64,000 nucleotides of DNA. Origin: Lithospermum erythrorhizon (lineage: Eukaryota > Streptophyta > Magnoliopsida > Boraginales > Boraginaceae). The number at the start of each line of letters is the position of its first letter. The stretch's first letter is position 1. Below the pieces are notes generated by a model. It was given only the letters and a program-made list of their open reading frames with translations. It searched no databases and was not told where the DNA came from. Shown here in pieces: positions 60,404 through 64,000 of this stretch. Made by a program: the position numbers and the translations under genes. Location of the stretch: the NCBI GenBank assembly GCA_019722365.1, contig JADFUC010000307.1, positions 186,001 to 250,000 on the forward strand, in the 5' to 3' direction.

Positions 60404-62391
60404 GTATTCTCTTATTGGGGCTTGGTCATGCTCTGAGCTTTGGAAGACCAGGACATGGTGAGGATTAAAGAATATTTGTTGTTAATTAACAGGTGGGGTA
60501 AGTTTTATTTAAATATAATTTTTAATTAATATTTTGATTATTATTAAAATAATTAAAGAATATTTTTTATAGTGGGGCATGAATTTTTGCGCATATTGCC
60601 TCCATAAAAATCAAATTTTATTATAGTGGCATTTGAACTTTTACAAATTTTATCTCAAAAAAATTAATATTTTCAATATAACTAACTTGCTTTTGGGTTA
60701 AGGACTATTTTGAAGTCAAACGGAAGTCAACAACTCAAAAATATATTTTTTCAAGCTCGTGTACAAAAGCCATCCAAAGCTGAAAAGTCAAACGCTTACG
60801 TGCTCATTCAAACGATTTCAATAGCCTCGCGTCTGGGACGAAATTTAATTTTATTTTTTATAATCTTTTTAATTTGATTAAAGCTATTAATAATTTGGAT
60901 TTCAAATTTGACCAATCGAAAATCGCAGATAACTTGATTTGGTTTCGTATAGTAGGAATGAATCAGAAGTAGCTTCCTCAGATAGCTACATTGCTACAAA
61001 TTAGTTCTGAATTATATAACATTGTATGATCTCGAAATGATAGATGTTAAGCATATTTACCAATGTTTTAATCATCCCTATTCGGCCTTTAAATAGGGGG
61101 TATGTAAAATATTTCATTTTAGGGATGATTTGTTTCATTTTAGAACCAATCAATAATTTAAATATTTAGGGCTAAACTGTAATTGATCCCTTATTTATAA
61201 TCGAATCATGTATCACTTCATTTTCAAACGAACTAGACAATATTCTCGGATGGAGAGAATATTAATCTTCCCAGCTTATTCTTCACAGTTTCTGAAGGAA
61301 ACATCCGATCGGGAGGAAGAAGACGAAAGGTGAGACATCCCGATGAAAGAGAAGAAATGAGTCAAGTTACACTATTGTCAATCGGAATTGTTTAAACTTG
61401 AACCACTATTGCTGCAATTTCTAGGACTTTGTACACAAAATTTTACAACTCGATCCAGAAGATGAACACAAATTAGACCACGTTTTTTAAGATATCGAGA
61501 CCCTTGGCCTCAATATCTTAGGAAAAGAATGTCAGCGAGGCTTTATAGGTCCCGGTTACAGCCCTATTAAAAATCTTAATGTAATTTTTCTTTAAAGATA
61601 CAAGACATTCACATCAAATACGCTATCAATATCTTTAATATACTCACACCGAATATGTCACTGAATATATTGTTTTAAATATATTCATAAATGCTAAATT
61701 TTATAATGTAATATCATAAGAATTATAATAATATATACAAAGTATATACTTTTGTAAATTGGCTATAAGAACTTAAAAATAATTAAAAAAGTCTATAATA
61801 ATTTAAAAATTATAAAACAAATCATTTAAGAATATTAATATAACAAATCTCTTAATAGAATTCTAATTTTCTACTGATGAAAGTTGGGCGATAAGACAGA
61901 TTAAGAAAAGGAAATAGGAAAATATTTAAAACCAACATGCGGGCTGAAAAGATGGAGATTGAAGACATCAAAGATATATAATACATGCACACCAAAAAGA
62001 CTGAAAATGTGTATGTAGGAGCATTCATCATTTCTTCATAACTGAAACATTGATGGTATACAGTGTGACTGAGCAATCCATTAGTCTGCAGTAGATAATT
62101 TGATTCCTCAATTTTTTAAGTATTACTACTATTAGAAAGAAAATACGATGGTTTCAAGTTCATTGGCAGATATCCCATATTTCATCAGCTAATATATATA
62201 TGCTTTATATGTGGGGACAGCAACGAATCCTAAAGGCTCATTACCCGCAAAGATTCAGCCGAAATAATTTATTCGAGGCTCACGAGGATCAAACATAGAA
62301 TCGAACGCTTAAAATCGAGAGTTCGGTTTAATCGAAATAACGACCAATGATATTCTAGCCGTTGGTTTATGCGACTTTACTCAATAAGAAC

Positions 62392-62467
62392 CACATTACC
62401 CAACTCCCCAACCCAACAACCATTTAAGTCACATTACCCAACTCCCCAACCCAACAACTATTAAGTC
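62392..62467. repeat. 38-bp tandem duplication
   Basis: The unit CACATTACCCAACTCCCCAA followed by CCCAACAAC and ATTTAAGT occurs twice in a row with minor differences at the end. Confidence 0.92.
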
Positions 62468-63571
62468 CAAAAGCCCAAAGAATAAGCCCCACCCCAAATA
62501 CGATCTCTACTCCTAACTAGGTCCAAACCCTACCGAATCCAAGCTGAGGTTCGAGGTCTGCTCGGCCTATCTCGAACCTAGGCTCACTGTTCAAAATTGT
62601 CGAACCTGAATTTTGAGGTTTCGATAGAAATTGAGTCAACACGTTTCGAACGTGTTCTGCCGATAATGTTTTTTTAAAAATGTACCAAATTAATATTTAA
62701 TTGAAACAACTGAACCAAAGAAATCAAATTGAAATCCTAAAATAAAAAACTAGTTGAAATCATAACTCAAATTCCAAAATTAAAGCCTAATTGGAATAAA
62801 AACATCTAATCAAATAACAAAATCAAAACTCTAATCGATTTAACTCAAATACTAAAATTAAAATATCAAATTCAATACCTAACTAAAATTTCAATTCAAA
62901 ACATTTGAATCATCATCAAATCGACATACATGCATCACCCCCTTATTATTCTTGCAATCTTGTCAGAATGAAATCTAGTGAGACGCCGACGGTGAGACGC
63001 GGCGTACAGAGGAGTTGAGGTGGTGGTGCCAACATGGTGGAAGAACTAGGAAGATAGTGAGTTGATTTTTAGAGGAGCGAGCATGGCGAGAATTGATGAG
63101 AATTTAGGATTTGGGTCGGGGTTAAATGATATGACTTTGGGTCACTGACTTTTGAGGATGGATTGGCTGCATCATTATTTGTGAGAATCTGGCTAAACTT
63201 CTTGAAAATTCACTGCCGAAGCTTTTTCGAACTCAAGCTGCTCGGTGTTCGCTAATATCAACCCTATGGCTCGCTCTACGCTTGGAAATCTCGAACCGAA
63301 CATCGAATCGAACTATTTCGAAGTCGAATATCCTTAAATCAGACGAAGCCACAAGGCCACGCCCATAACCCTAACTCCCTAAGCATTAGAAACAGATTGA
63401 CAAACGCCCCCCTCCCCCAATTCTCATCTTCCATTCCCATGGTAGCAACCAGCAAGGGTTCATGGCAAAATTTGAGGCCAAACTAGGTTCAAGCTCTCCC
63501 AAGTCCCATGGCAGAGACGATTATCTAGGATATGATTGGGATATGATGAGATATCAAAGACCCTCATATCT

Positions 63572-63617
63572 ATTGTCTGGCGAGTCCTATACGCATTGTC
63601 TTGCGAGTCCAATACGC
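63572..63617. repeat. 23-bp tandem duplication
   Basis: The unit ATTGTCTGGCGAGTCCTATA followed by CGC occurs twice in a row with two differences. Confidence 0.92.
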
Positions 63618-64000
63618 ACTTATTTCGGGATCTGGGGCTGAGCATGCTGGCACTTTATATTCATGATATTTATCGATACGATTAAATATCAGAGGCCCTC
63701 ATTTATTGTCCTGATTTATCCACACGCACTATCTACTATCCGCAAGATGCTAGAGATTTTTATTATATATCGTGTTCTATCATTAAGCAACCAATTGACA
63801 ACGTTGATTATCTTGAGTTTTTCAAGTTGGGCATTTACGCATGCATGCCTCCAACTTAAGCGGAGCAGATAGATATTGAGTCCTGTGAGTCCCAGTAGGA
63901 CTGTAGGACGACATTTGGTTTAAAATAGTATTTATCTAGATTTGGTTTTAATATTTGGTTTATCTTTGGTATTTGAGTTAGTTTAGGTTTACTATTTGGT

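Larger units (their letters stand above)
60404..64000. other. Unassigned repeat-rich DNA at the right edge
   Basis: No gene is supported. The interval includes a GATGGAGAGAATATT Stowaway-like end near 61251, TTCGAACTCAAGC and CTCGAACC-type motifs at 62545-62660 and 63215-63330 that may be the two ends of an old hAT-like element, and two small tandem duplications listed separately. The last 100 bases are rich in TTTGGTTTA repeats. Confidence 0.35.

Overview
This window is plant nuclear DNA, most likely from a eudicot (possibly an asterid). It is AT-rich. The genes are split by many short introns, there are Stowaway-type MITEs, and old retrotransposons are piled up and nested in the spacers. 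Three intact protein genes are supported exon by exon: pyruvate decarboxylase (minus strand, 7 coding exons, 598 aa, 4892-8392), chloroplast chlorophyll synthase (plus strand, 15 exons, 371 aa, 38419-43645) and an EBP1/PA2G4-type growth regulator (plus strand, 9 coding exons plus a 5'-UTR intron, 390 aa, 45481-48123). All three read in frame through GT-AG junctions.

The layout from left to right is as follows. 1-3771 is the right part of a decayed CACTA DNA transposon ending in a clear terminal repeat. 4892-8990 is the pyruvate decarboxylase gene with its repeat-rich leader and promoter. 10.5-20.8 kb is an old minus-strand Ty1/copia remnant (A) split by a degenerate plus-strand Ty3/gypsy element with paired LTRs. 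21687-26802 is copia element B, minus strand, with a perfect 5-bp target duplication. 26963-37235 is copia element C, a roughly 10-kb SIRE-like element on the minus strand with an env-like region and a younger solo LTR inserted in its protease region. Chlorophyll synthase and EBP1 follow as a gene island.

The most interesting stretch is 50.3-52.0 kb, which has no protein gene but carries a small nucleolar RNA cluster. Two box C/D RNAs, plus two decayed copies, keep a guide complementary to helix 69 of 25S rRNA. They are interleaved with two H/ACA-type hairpins that keep the same pseudouridylation pocket while their stems change by compensating substitutions. The repeated H/ACA plus C/D order points to tandem duplication of a polycistronic snoRNA unit. 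EBP1 is also linked to ribosome biogenesis and its promoter carries site II and telo-box motifs, so the 44.7-52 kb interval holds two neighbouring ribosome-related loci.

The right end (53-64 kb) is mostly mobile DNA: a 643-bp hAT-like non-autonomous element with target duplication, an LTR of the family also inserted in element C, a truncated copia (D), a captured 5' fragment of a DUF868 gene, and unassigned AT-rich sequence. No functional link between pyruvate decarboxylase, chlorophyll synthase and EBP1 is implied; they are ordinary neighbours in a plant chromosome.
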